The notes: a model not told the origin generated them from the sequence alone. Counted from the stretch's first letter, positions 7,556-15,767 are shown. The stretch: 33,189 bases of DNA from Robiginitomaculum sp. (GCA_002733905.1 NVXK01000007.1:145889-179077), one strand, 5' to 3'. Program-made: numbers and translations.

Positions 7556-9778
7556 GTGGATACAATGGAAAGCATCAAGCAAACCTTCTTCCAAGAATGT
7601 GAAGATTTGCTACAAGACCTCGAAAGCGGCCTTATTCTTATCAATGATGGTGAGGATGATGACGAAACAATCAATAGTATTTTTAGAGCTGTCCATTCTA
7701 TCAAAGGCGGGGCTGGTGCTTTTGAGCTGACAACTCTTGTTGGCTTTGCCCATATTTTTGAAAACACTCTCGATGAAATCCGCTCTGACAGACTAGACGC
7801 GAGCAAAGACGTTCTCAAAACCCTCCTGCAATCATCAGACATGCTATTAGATATTTTCGAAGCAGCACGTGACGATGTAGAATTTGGTGACGTAGACCGC
7901 GCTGAAGCTTTGAAAAAAGATTTGGCAGCTTTTATTGGCACGAGCGCCCCCGTTGAAAACGACGTAGACGAAATGCCTGCCATGTCTATGGATGATATGG
8001 GTTTCCAACCTGTCGCACTCGACTTTGATTTCGGCGACGACATCGACATTACCCCTGATACAGTCATTTTCGATATTAGCTTCACACCTACGCCAACAAT
8101 GTACGCCCACGGCAATGAAACAGGTCGTTTGTTACAAAATCTGTCTGAACTTGGCAGTGTGAAAACGGTGTGTGACACGTCTCTTCTTCCTGCCCTAGAC
8201 GCACTTGATGCAGAAGGTTCATACCTCACATGGGCAATCGCGTTGGAAACTGACAGTATCGAAAGCGACATTCGTGAAATTTTTGAATTTGTCGAAGATG
8301 ACTGCAAATTAGTCATCTCACAACGTGAGACCACAATTACGGATACTCCATCAGAAGCAATAGGCGATGATGATAAAAAAAAAGATGAGAACTCAGGCCT
8401 AGCAAATATGGCTGTCGCGATTGAGATAGACCTACCAAATATTGAGGCAGCAGAAACGGCAGCAGAGGTGAAGACAGAAATCACCCCTGAAACGATGTCT
8501 CTGGAAACGCCTAAAAACGAAGTAAAACAAGCTGAGAAAAAAGCAGAAAAGAAATCTGCAGCCCCTGCCCAAGCCGCAACCATCCGCATAAACCTTGAAC
8601 GTGTTGATCGGCTGATCAATCTGGTTGGCGAACTTGTGATCAACCAAGCCATGCTTTCAGAATGCGTCGTGGACGCAGGCGCGTCCAACGACCCTGCTGT
8701 TGCTGCGGGTCTTGATGATTTCAGACAGCTCACCCGCGAAATTCAAGAAAGCGTCATGGCCATTCGTGCGCAACCTGTACAATCCCTCTTCCAACGCATG
8801 TCCCGTGTCGTGCGCAAAGCGGCCCAAGCCACAGATAAAAACGTGCGACTTGTCCTTGAAGGCGAGTTTACCGAAGTCGATAAAACCATTATCGAAAAAC
8901 TGGCGGACCCTCTGACACATATGATTAGAAATGCGGTTGATCATGGCATTGAAACACCGGACAAACGTATTGCAGCAGGCAAACCAGAAGAAGGCATTGT
9001 CACACTTTCTGCGGCACACCGTTCTGGCAAAATTGTTATCGAAGTTTCAGACAATGGCGCGGGCATTAACCGCGAACGGGTCAAACAAATCGCAATTGAT
9101 AAAGAATTGATCCCGGAAGACGCGCAGCTCACCGACAATGAAATTGACAACCTCCTCTTTATGCCAGGGTTTTCGACTGTCGAAACAATTTCCACACTTT
9201 CAGGGCGTGGTGTTGGCATGGATGTTGTAAAACGTGCCATTCAAAGCATTGGAGGGCGTGTAACTATTTCATCCGAGCAAGGTAAAGGTTCCGTATTTAG
9301 TATTAGCCTACCACTCACCCTCGCGATTTTGGATGGCATGTTAGTCAAAACAGCAGGGCAAACCCTTGTTATCCCCCTCACTGCGATTGTCGAAACACTG
9401 ATCCCCAAAGCCGAAGATATTCATTCTATGGGCAATAATTCAAGTGTTCTGAATATTCGTGGAACCTTTGTCCCCATGATAGATATTGGCTATGAATTAG
9501 GCTTCAGAGAAAAACCGTTACATGGTGAACGTAGTGTTATCCTTTCTGTTGAAACAGATGACGGTACACAATGTGCTATTTTAGTTGATTCCATTCAAGA
9601 CCAACGTCAAGTCGTCATCAAAAGTCTCGAAGACAATTATGGCCATGTACCAAGTATTGCCGCCGCGACCATTTTAGGAGATGGGCGTATTGCGCTTATT
9701 CTCGACGTTGACAATCTCATTACAAGCACGAGCGCCAAAACAAACACTTTCGACCCTTCACAAATAGCTGCGGAGTAA
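7556..9778 (+). CDS. cheA: Chemotaxis histidine kinase CheA
   Basis: A 740-residue CheA. Domains in order are an HPt domain (residues about 1-110, phospho-His H47 in HSIKGGAGAF), an Asp-rich linker with an alphaproteobacterial P2-like segment (about 150-265, ending FVEDDCKL), an Ala/Lys/Glu-rich hinge, the dimerisation domain (about 340-400, LVGELVINQ), the HATPase domain with N box (IRNAVDHGIETP), G1 (VSDNGAGIN) and G2 (LSGRGVGMDVV), and a C-terminal CheW-like domain (about 600-735). It receives receptor signals through CheW and phosphorylates CheY and CheB. The start is GTG 7556, because AAGAGGAG ends 7 nt before it; the in-frame ATG three codons later is too far from that site. cheW follows after 3 bp. 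Confidence 0.97.
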   Translation: MDTMESIKQTFFQECEDLLQDLESGLILINDGEDDDETINSIFRAVHSIKGGAGAFELTTLVGFAHIFENTLDEIRSDRLDASKDVLKTLLQSSDMLLDIFEAARDDVEFGDVDRAEALKKDLAAFIGTSAPVENDVDEMPAMSMDDMGFQPVALDFDFGDDIDITPDTVIFDISFTPTPTMYAHGNETGRLLQNLSELGSVKTVCDTSLLPALDALDAEGSYLTWAIALETDSIESDIREIFEFVEDDCKLVISQRETTITDTPSEAIGDDDKKKDENSGLANMAVAIEIDLPNIEAAETAAEVKTEITPETMSLETPKNEVKQAEKKAEKKSAAPAQAATIRINLERVDRLINLVGELVINQAMLSECVVDAGASNDPAVAAGLDDFRQLTREIQESVMAIRAQPVQSLFQRMSRVVRKAAQATDKNVRLVLEGEFTEVDKTIIEKLADPLTHMIRNAVDHGIETPDKRIAAGKPEEGIVTLSAAHRSGKIVIEVSDNGAGINRERVKQIAIDKELIPEDAQLTDNEIDNLLFMPGFSTVETISTLSGRGVGMDVVKRAIQSIGGRVTISSEQGKGSVFSISLPLTLAILDGMLVKTAGQTLVIPLTAIVETLIPKAEDIHSMGNNSSVLNIRGTFVPMIDIGYELGFREKPLHGERSVILSVETDDGTQCAILVDSIQDQRQVVIKSLEDNYGHVPSIAAATILGDGRIALILDVDNLITSTSAKTNTFDPSQIAAE

Positions 9779-9781
9779 ATC

Positions 9782-10252
9782 ATGACCGATACACATCTTA
9801 CAAATAATAGTACAGAATCCGAACTCGTCGCTTTTGTCGTTGGCAACCAAGAATACTGTGTCGACATTATGAAAGTCCGCGAAATTCGCGGCTGGACTCC
9901 TGCAACAGCACTACCAGACTCGCCAGAATACGTGCAGGGCGTTATCAATCTACGCGGTTCGGTATTACCAATTGTTGACCTTGCCCGCCGCCTTGACATG
10001 CCGGCCACAGACCCATCTGAGCGCCATGTCATTATCATTTCACAAATTCGTGACCAAGTCGTTGGCTTACTCGTTGACGCTGTTTCTGACATTCTTACTG
10101 TCCCGAATGACGTTATTCAACAAACACCAGATGTAGCATCAGAAATCGCGCAATCATTTGTAGCAGGCGTATTAGCCTTAGAGGGTGGCCGTATGATTAG
10201 CCTGCTCTCGTTGGATCATATTCTACCCAACTTCCAGAGCGAGGCTGCATGA
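9782..10252 (+). CDS. cheW: Chemotaxis coupling protein CheW
   Basis: A 156-residue adaptor linking the MCP signalling tip to CheA. It consists of one CheW domain with the expected motifs: FVVGNQEYCVDIMKVREI at the start, LPDSPEYVQGVINLRGSVLPIVDLARRL in the centre, and a C-terminal GVLALEGGRMISLLSLDHIL. It begins 3 bp after cheA and its TGA overlaps the cheR ATG by 4 bp (ATGA), so cheA-cheW-cheR are probably translated in a coupled fashion. Confidence 0.96.
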   Translation: MTDTHLTNNSTESELVAFVVGNQEYCVDIMKVREIRGWTPATALPDSPEYVQGVINLRGSVLPIVDLARRLDMPATDPSERHVIIISQIRDQVVGLLVDAVSDILTVPNDVIQQTPDVASEIAQSFVAGVLALEGGRMISLLSLDHILPNFQSEAA

Positions 10253-11148
10253 GCGCAAATCTAGCACGTCAACCTTCCCACTCATTAAATCTACCGACAC
10301 GTTTAATGAAAGATGCGATTCCGCTACACGATGCAGACTTACAACGTATCGCACGGATTTTGGATCAAGATGCTGGCATTTTTGTCAGTATGGAGAAAAA
10401 CTCGCTCGTACATTCACGTCTCATCAAAATTCTCCGTACTTTAAATCTTTCAAGTTTCAAAGAATATTGCGATCTTGTAGAAGCGCCCGCAGGCAAAGAG
10501 TTGCGCCGTGAAATGCTGATGGCGCTCACAACAAATTTAACACGTTTTTTTCGTGAAGCGCATCATTTCGAACACCTGTTGAAAGAGGCATTACCGCCAC
10601 TTATTGCCAAGGCCAAACTTGGGGAACGTATTCGTATTTGGTCAGCAGGGTGCTCTAATGGACAGGAGCCTTATTCTATCGCGGCCATAATTTTATCGCT
10701 TCTGCCAGAAGCCAATAACTATGATATAAAAATCTTGGCATCGGATATTGACTGCAACATGGTCGCCCATGGTCGTATAGGCATGTATAGCGAAGAAATT
10801 GCAGAAAAAATGCCTGATAATTTACGGAATAAGCACTTCCAAAAAGTCACAACAGAAAATGGTATTCAATATGCTGCCAGTGAGCGGCTCAAAAAGCTCG
10901 TGAGCTTTAGAGAACTCAATCTCAACGCTGTAAGTTGGCCGATGCGTGGGAAGTTTCAAATTATATTTTGTCGTAATGTGGTGATCTATTTCAATGCAGA
11001 AACCCAAAAGACACTCTGGAATAATTTTCGCGATATGCTGTGTGGGCCAGGGTATTTATACATTGGTCATTCTGAACGTCTTTCTGGTCAGAGCGTAGAT
11101 AAATTTGAAAGTGTAGGCACAACAACGTACCGCCTCAAAACACACTAA
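10249..11148 (+). CDS. cheR: Chemotaxis protein methyltransferase CheR
   Basis: Transfers methyl groups from SAM to receptor glutamates. The 299-residue protein has a Ser/Pro-rich extension of about 25 residues, the helical CheR N-domain, the catalytic-entry motif TTNLTRFFREAHHFEHL, the SAM-binding motif IWSAGCSNGQEPYSIA, and FQIIFCRNVVIYF. No tetratricopeptide tail is present. The only intact receptor nearby ends in an acidic W-x-x-F pentapeptide-like tail, the sort of tether CheR N-domains bind. cheB is not the next gene as in many alphaproteobacterial operons but lies 3.5 kb away on the other strand. Confidence 0.96.
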   Translation: MSANLARQPSHSLNLPTRLMKDAIPLHDADLQRIARILDQDAGIFVSMEKNSLVHSRLIKILRTLNLSSFKEYCDLVEAPAGKELRREMLMALTTNLTRFFREAHHFEHLLKEALPPLIAKAKLGERIRIWSAGCSNGQEPYSIAAIILSLLPEANNYDIKILASDIDCNMVAHGRIGMYSEEIAEKMPDNLRNKHFQKVTTENGIQYAASERLKKLVSFRELNLNAVSWPMRGKFQIIFCRNVVIYFNAETQKTLWNNFRDMLCGPGYLYIGHSERLSGQSVDKFESVGTTTYRLKTH

Positions 11149-11198
11149 CGCACGAGCATATATTAGGCACCACATTTTAAATCACAGAGGAAACTACC

Positions 11199-11585
11199 GT
11201 GTCCCTAAAAGATCACATTAAAATCATGGTTGTCGATGATATGGCAACCAGTCGCGGCCTTGTTATCAACGGCCTCAATGAAATTGGCATTAAAAACATC
11301 ACTTATGAAAACTCAGGAGATGATGCTTTTAAAGAACTCGCAGGCTCACCTGTGCATTTAGTCATTTCCGACATGAACATGCCCGGCATGTCTGGTTTGG
11401 ACTTGCTAAAATCCATGCGTGCGACTCCGTCAACCGCACGAACGGGCTTTATCCTGTTAACAGGCAGCGATGATCCAAGCCTTGTGCAAAAAGGTATTAA
11501 ATTAGGTATGAATAATTTCATCAAAAAACCTTTTACTAAAGAACAATTACAAAAATGTATTGAGCGCGTTGTCGGGCGTCTCTAA
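11199..11585 (+). CDS. Second CheY-like response regulator
   Basis: A 128-residue single receiver domain distinct from the first CheY: acidic pair D13/D14 (MVVDDMATSR), phosphoacceptor D58 (LVISDMNMPGMSGLDLL), switch Thr in LLTGSDD, invariant Lys in IKKPFTKEQL. The GTG start at 11199 is supported by an AGAGGA ribosome site 7 nt upstream. In alphaproteobacteria with two CheYs one commonly drives the motor while the other drains phosphate; which is which cannot be told here. It is followed 49 bp later by the small CheZ-like candidate. Confidence 0.93.
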   Translation: MSLKDHIKIMVVDDMATSRGLVINGLNEIGIKNITYENSGDDAFKELAGSPVHLVISDMNMPGMSGLDLLKSMRATPSTARTGFILLTGSDDPSLVQKGIKLGMNNFIKKPFTKEQLQKCIERVVGRL

Positions 11586-11634
11586 CAGGGTGCCTCTAGA
11601 CAGGCTAAACTGAACCGCCATATTAGGAAGACGT

Positions 11635-12009
11635 ATGACCAGCATACACCCAGAACCAAATGCCAAAAAAGCGACAGACTTGCTAAAAAACACGGCCGCC
11701 GAATTGCAAATGCTTGCGCATAACTCAGATCATTTACAAATTATAATTGGTCAAATTATCAGCGGTGGTGCCAATGCAACAGATAGTCAAATCCGTGATT
11801 TACAGGCTTTGGATCATTTAACCCAATCTCTGGATTGCCTCGCTAAATTCATGACAAACCTTTCGCAAGAGACACCGTCCCATTGGGTATATCCAGATAT
11901 ACAAGCCGCACAATGCGTAACCTTAGCCAGTCTAGCCTCACGCCTTGAGGGGAAAATTCAATCCGTACAAAACAGTAATGATATGGACGGAGACCTCGAC
12001 TTATTCTAG
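11635..12009 (+). CDS. Small helical protein of the che operon, CheZ-like candidate
   Basis: The last gene of the plus-strand che operon, 124 residues, without a family I can name securely. It looks all-helical: residues 10-45, 50-78 (long amphipathic helix) and 88-113. The second helix contains DLQALDHLTQSL with D60-x-x-x-Q64, the spacing of the catalytic Asp/Gln pair in CheZ phosphatases (DLTGQ in E. coli). The C-terminus is a short linker and an acidic tail ending DMDGDLDLF, resembling the CheY-binding C-terminal peptide of CheZ. It is much shorter than the 214-residue E. coli CheZ. A CheY phosphatase or other CheY-binding protein is a reasonable hypothesis; operon position next to cheY2 fits. 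The gene itself is well supported by context. Confidence 0.8.
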   Translation: MTSIHPEPNAKKATDLLKNTAAELQMLAHNSDHLQIIIGQIISGGANATDSQIRDLQALDHLTQSLDCLAKFMTNLSQETPSHWVYPDIQAAQCVTLASLASRLEGKIQSVQNSNDMDGDLDLF

Positions 12010-12039
12010 CATTTATTTTGTTTATAATAATGCAAACAT

Positions 12040-12739
12040 ATCCTGTAGATAAGCTGACGCTTGAGAGAAAACACTTATTGCGCCATATGCCGTTTAACGG
12101 CTCGAACTTGGCATTTCCAATCCATGGTAAGAGAATAACCAGCGGGTTGACCAATGACATGTGTTTCCACGTGCCATTGGTCATCCGCATACTGGATAAG
12201 TCAAAAAGCAATCTTCACCTTGCAAAATGACTTAAAACGAAATAGCAGCCCACAAACTGCCATCTCATTTACGCGGCCTAACTTTTCAGTCATTCCGCAA
12301 ACATCAGCCCTCTCCACATTTAGCGCTGACGCCATATGAACAATGAAAAATATCGTCTTTCACTCCCATATATTCTGTACGACCCTCATAAGAACATCGT
12401 TCAGACTTTGGTAAATAAAATAGCCAAAGGGCAATTTTTTTACCGTCCACATACTAGTTAAGTTCAACAGGTACTTCACCACACTGCTCAACTTATTACG
12501 CTTACCAACAGCCCACTTGCTGTTGTTTAACAGTGCATCAAAACGCCCCACATAGCGTTTATCAACATTTGAAAAATGACCAATATAGATCATTTTTCGT
12601 CCACAAAGTGCGGAGCCTCGATCACATATCGACACCGCACACATCTCTTAAGCGTCACATAGCGCCTAAAAGAATTCGTCTAACTCACGATTAAAACCTT
12701 TCCATCTACAACGGCTCTTTTCCATGTTATAAAATTTCT
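12040..12739 (-). pseudogene. Heavily degraded continuation of a chemoreceptor pseudogene
   Basis: No open gene survives here. Minus-strand fragments in shifting frames resemble, in the correct order, later parts of the intact receptor encoded at 15857-18940. VGRFDALLNN and NKLSSVVKYL (about 12470-12560) resemble the HAMP segment VGSIDTLASG and NELGLISNSM. HMASALNVERADV (about 12300-12340) resembles IMSALNRESALIEF at the start of the second PAS domain. W-x-V-E-T followed by GQPAGYSLTMDW (about 12115-12180) resembles the PAS end W-L-Q-A-A plus GKPFKVVKIASDI. A further fragment, SLNDVLMRVVQN (about 12370-12400), looks receptor-like (TLNGTMKNIVGN) but its placement is less clear. Each match alone is weak; colinearity is the argument. 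No signalling-tip remnant was found. Confidence 0.4.
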
Positions 12740-13117
12740 TCATCTTCCATAATAAAGACGGCGCGTTTCGCCTAAACCAATACCGTCTTTCATGATCATG
12801 ATAAGCCTATCCACAGACGCGTGATGAGCCCACACGCCTATTCTTTCACAATTCGTAGCTATTATTGCACATACCCAGAAACTGACAAAAGCCCCAAAAC
12901 TGGCAAGGGTATCATGATGTGGCCCATATGGCTTGGAACCATATAATACAGTTCTGCAAGTAAACTGCGGCGTTAATCGTTTTTTTGATTTGGCGATGAA
13001 TATATTTTTTGCTTTTGAGCACTTTAAACGCGGCATCAAAGAAGCAATAAAAGTTGCCAGTAAAGTTATGGCATCAGGTAATTTATGAGAAATTTTTACT
13101 GTAGTGAACACGTTCAT
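12740..13117 (-). pseudogene. Chemoreceptor (MCP) pseudogene, N-terminal part
   Basis: From ATG 13117, with GGAG upstream, the minus strand encodes MNVFTTVKISHKLPD, matching the start of the intact MCP (MAMFSKLKISHKLPA) including the following hydrophobic segment. KAKNIFIAKSKKRL then parallels KSKTILIHEIETRL. After a gap equal to about 150 residues of the sensor domain, colinear matches resume: YGPHHDTLASF against YGPSNNAPASF, ERIGVWAHHASVDRL against GRFIGVLAYQIPVGRL, and MIMKDGIGLGETRR against EIMQRHAGLGETGE. The frame then stops at TGA near 12740. This is a truncated, internally deleted paralogue of the intact receptor. It lies directly downstream of cheD and would have been transcribed in the cheB-cheD direction. 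It is not functional as a receptor because HAMP and signalling domains are not in frame. Confidence 0.82.
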
Positions 13118-13491
13118 CAATGAGACTCCACAACAACCAACCTACTGGCTCGCTATTGTCTAAAATAACCCCATTTTGAAATTTCCCATACTGCATCAAA
13201 ATTCATACGAATCTTCATCATTCATATGTTGTGATACATGACTTTTACTTGATTTTTAACTCCTTATCCCGTGTATTTTACGAAATCAGGCAACTCCATC
13301 TTTCCCGTTTGCCTGTGATACGCAATCTAATCATAATGAATCAGTAGTATAAGATTATAACGAGCACTACAATCAACATTACCCTTCATAGTTGTTACCT
13401 ATTTATATACAAGAAAGTAAAGAAAAGGTTTCTAAACCGCCTTTTTTTACTTAATACACAAAAAAACATATGAATTGCGTCATTAATAGCG
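13118..13491. other. AT-rich intergenic gap upstream of the receptor pseudogene
   Basis: About 370 bp between the cheD2 stop and the pseudogene start. It presumably held the pseudogene's promoter. A minus-strand AAAGG...CCTTT stem preceding a T-rich run (about 13415-13450) could be a weak cheD2 terminator, but the stem is only 5 bp. Nothing else is recognisable. Confidence 0.35.
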
Positions 13492-14034
13492 TTATTTTAA
13501 AGCAATACCGCTAAACAACGCTTTTTTTGGGAGAATATAATCCACGTAATCATTCGAAATAAACTTACAGTTGATTTTACCCGTCGTTGGGGAAAATTTT
13601 AAACGACGTGTAAGCTGACCACCAAGACTTATCTCAACACATTTAATATTTGCACCGCGCAGGAATTTCTTAGCGAATATTATATTCGCTTCACCAATTT
13701 CAGGAAGACCCTCTTGTATATACGCGCCGCCAAATAACTTTGCTTGCAAATATTTCCGCGCCGCGCCCTGTTTTATTAAATCTGAAATAAGCCCAACCAT
13801 TAAGCTTTGCCCATGCGAACGAGAAATGTTTTCTCCTTCCCCTGGCAGTAAAAAATGGTTCATGCCGCCAATACGGTTCACGGGATCATAGAGACAACAG
13901 GCAATACACGAACCCAATACAGTCGTGAATACACAGTTTTCGTCAGACGAAATAATATACTCGCCCTGAACGACCACTTGCCTGAATGGCACTTGCCTGA
14001 ACGCCCCTTGAATGGCCCTCTTTTTATAAGTCAT
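13492..14034 (-). CDS. cheD: Chemoreceptor glutamine deamidase CheD, second copy
   Basis: Deamidates receptor glutamines to methyl-accepting glutamates. The 180-residue product keeps the catalytic Cys C43 (LGSCIACCLYD) and His H60 (GGMNHFLLPG), 17 residues apart as in characterised CheD, and the QAKLFGGA core. ATG 14034 (MTYKKRAIQG) is preferred over GTG 14049. The N-terminus contains a short internal repeat (FRQVPFRQV), from a near-perfect 15-bp duplication. It is clearly paralogous to the neighbouring CheD but lacks that protein's acidic Phe-ending tail and has a longer basic start. Unlike cheD1 and cheB, it is separated from the gene upstream by 86 bp, so it may have its own promoter. Confidence 0.93.
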   Translation of the reverse strand: MTYKKRAIQGAFRQVPFRQVVVQGEYIISSDENCVFTTVLGSCIACCLYDPVNRIGGMNHFLLPGEGENISRSHGQSLMVGLISDLIKQGAARKYLQAKLFGGAYIQEGLPEIGEANIIFAKKFLRGANIKCVEISLGGQLTRRLKFSPTTGKINCKFISNDYVDYILPKKALFSGIALK

Positions 14035-14099
14035 ATTTATCGCCCACACGAATTAAATTTCTTACTGATTTTTCCTTACACAGCTTTACCTATAAATAC

Positions 14100-14113
14100 G
14101 GGAAAGCTTTCCC
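14100..14113. promoter_or_regulatory. Perfect 14-bp palindrome between the two cheD genes
   Basis: GGGAAAGCTTTCCC is a perfect palindrome in the 86-bp gap between the cheD1 stop and the cheD2 start. It could be an operator or the remains of a terminator hairpin (no T-tract follows it on the minus strand). Position suggests a role in separate expression of cheD2; function is unproven. Confidence 0.35.
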
Positions 14114-14120
14114 CATATGT

Positions 14121-14660
14121 TTAAAATAATTCCAAGTCCGCTGATACCACAGCTGTTGGAGCCTTTACAATTTTTTCAGCCGCATGAATATCCGCATTAC
14201 TTACAAACCTTTGTCGCGCTTTGCCGCTGGTTGGGCAAAACTGAATACGTCGTCCAACATTACCCCCAACACTTTCTCCAAGCAATGAAATACCTTCATA
14301 CTTCAAAAAGTCACGCGTGAATTCTATGTTTTGCTCGCCGATATTTGTTAGATTACCATTTAATTGTGCACCACCAAACATCTTTGCTTGCAAACGCCTG
14401 CGGTCGGCACCTTGGCGCAAAAGGCCATTGATAAGTAATTCCATCATGTTCAAGCCGCAACTCATCGTTCCGGATGAACTGTCACAAAATCCAGGTAATA
14501 AAAAATGATTCATGCCACCGATTCTTGCCAGTGGATCGTATAAACACGTCGCAACACATGACCCCAAAAGAGTAGCCATCTTCGTATTCTCATCCTTCGA
14601 TACAGCGAAATCGCCTTGAATAACAGTAATTGTTTTCATTTGCAGAATTGGTTCCCTCAT
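14121..14660 (-). CDS. cheD: Chemoreceptor glutamine deamidase CheD, first copy
   Basis: A 179-residue CheD with catalytic Cys C35 (LGSCVATCLYD) and His H52 (GGMNHFLLPG) and the QAKMFGGAQL core. ATG 14660 lies 4 bp after the cheB stop, so the two are almost certainly co-translated; an alternative ATG at 14639 (MKTITVIQG) also has a purine-rich site upstream. The C-terminus carries an extra tail ending SADLELF that the second CheD lacks and that resembles the tail of the small protein at 11635-12009. The usual partner of CheD is CheC or another CheY-binding protein; no CheC is in the window, so the tail may be a docking element (inference). Confidence 0.95.
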   Translation of the reverse strand: MREPILQMKTITVIQGDFAVSKDENTKMATLLGSCVATCLYDPLARIGGMNHFLLPGFCDSSSGTMSCGLNMMELLINGLLRQGADRRRLQAKMFGGAQLNGNLTNIGEQNIEFTRDFLKYEGISLLGESVGGNVGRRIQFCPTSGKARQRFVSNADIHAAEKIVKAPTAVVSADLELF

Positions 14661-14664
14661 AAGT

Positions 14665-15714
14665 TTACCCTAATTTTTCCACACTTATATTCGCGTCACA
14701 CACACGCATAATTTCTGCTGCTATTTTAGAAAGTGGCAATTCAGTTTTCACCGCGCCTAAACTTTTAGCGACCCGCGCCATTCCGTAGACCGTGGAGCTA
14801 TTTTCATCTTGTCCAATCGTATGGCCACCTGATTGTCGAATAGCGAGCAATCCCTCCGCGCCGTCACGTCCCATGCCCGTAAGCATAACGCCAACAGTAC
14901 GCTTACCATAAATCTGTGCAACAGAGTGCATCATAACATCAACGGATGGTCGATGCCCCGAAACAATATCCCCTTCAAGCATTTGACATATAGGCGTGAC
15001 CCGTCCTTTGACTTCCATATGGTACAAACCACCTGGCGCAAAATAGACATTCCCCGGACGAATAGCTTCCCCGTCATTTGCAACCTTGACATTCGGTGCC
15101 ACAATCCCGTCAAGGCGTTGGGCAAAGCTTTTCAAAAAAGCCTCTGGCATATGTTGAGTGATAAGTGTTGGCGGACAATTTTTAGGGAAATCTGCGAGCA
15201 TTTTCCCTAATGCTTCAACACCACCAGTAGACGAACCAATACAAAGAACATTACGGTTTGGGCTAAATTGTTCAAATTTTGGGCCAGAGTGTGCCTGTGT
15301 ATAACTACCCATGCCTTGTGGTTTGTATTTCGCCGCCGCTTTTACAATAGCTGGCAGATGCGCTAATGCTTTTACGAAATCACCACTCGTGGGTTTACCC
15401 ACACATTCAAACGCCCCCATGCTTAAGGCTTCAATAGAATCTTTCGCGCCCGCTTGCGTCAATGTGGAACACATCACAACAGGCATAGGCCGTAATTTCA
15501 TAATTTTTGCCAAAAACTCTAAACCACTCATACGCGGCATCTCGATATCAAGTGTAAGAACATCCGGGTTTAATCGTTTTATTTCTTCACGTGCAACATA
15601 AGGGTCTTCAGCTTCCCCAACGACCTCAATCAATGGATCTGATCTAAGTACCGCCTTCACCACTGCGCGCATCGTAGGTGAATCGTCAACAATAAGAACC
15701 CGCACTCGTTCCAT
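14665..15714 (-). CDS. cheB: Protein-glutamate methylesterase/deamidase CheB
   Basis: Removes methyl groups from receptors and is activated by CheA phosphorylation. The 349-residue protein has an N-terminal receiver (D10/D11, phosphoacceptor D56 in LTLDIEMPRMSG) and a C-terminal methylesterase domain with the catalytic Ser in CIGSSTGGVEAL, His in ITQHMPEAFL and Asp in MLTGMGRDGAEGL. It heads a minus-strand cheB-cheD-cheD group, following the terminator of the receptor gene. CheB is more often found within the main che operon after cheR; its place on the opposite strand here indicates a rearranged cluster. Confidence 0.97.
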   Translation of the reverse strand: MERVRVLIVDDSPTMRAVVKAVLRSDPLIEVVGEAEDPYVAREEIKRLNPDVLTLDIEMPRMSGLEFLAKIMKLRPMPVVMCSTLTQAGAKDSIEALSMGAFECVGKPTSGDFVKALAHLPAIVKAAAKYKPQGMGSYTQAHSGPKFEQFSPNRNVLCIGSSTGGVEALGKMLADFPKNCPPTLITQHMPEAFLKSFAQRLDGIVAPNVKVANDGEAIRPGNVYFAPGGLYHMEVKGRVTPICQMLEGDIVSGHRPSVDVMMHSVAQIYGKRTVGVMLTGMGRDGAEGLLAIRQSGGHTIGQDENSSTVYGMARVAKSLGAVKTELPLSKIAAEIMRVCDANISVEKLG

Positions 15715-15767
15715 ATTTTCATCCCCATGAGTAAAAAGTAATTAGGCGAAAATCAACATCGCCCTAC

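Noticed and set aside
7522-8733. A 403-codon minus-strand open frame opposite the start of cheA
   Set aside because: It is a shadow of the cheA frame: Ser/Arg/Ala-rich composition, no family motifs, no ribosome site, and the plus-strand protein has every CheA domain.
11849-12211. Minus-strand 120-codon open frame
   Set aside because: Half of it is antisense to the well-supported last gene of the che operon and the rest lies in the decayed receptor region.
12360-12644. Minus-strand 94-codon open frame as a stand-alone gene
   Set aside because: No family resemblance as a whole and no good start; its pieces fit degraded receptor sequence better.
13415-13450. Possible terminator after cheD2
   Set aside because: The best stem is 5 bp with a large loop, or 5 bp with a 2-nt loop that is too tight; not strong enough to call.
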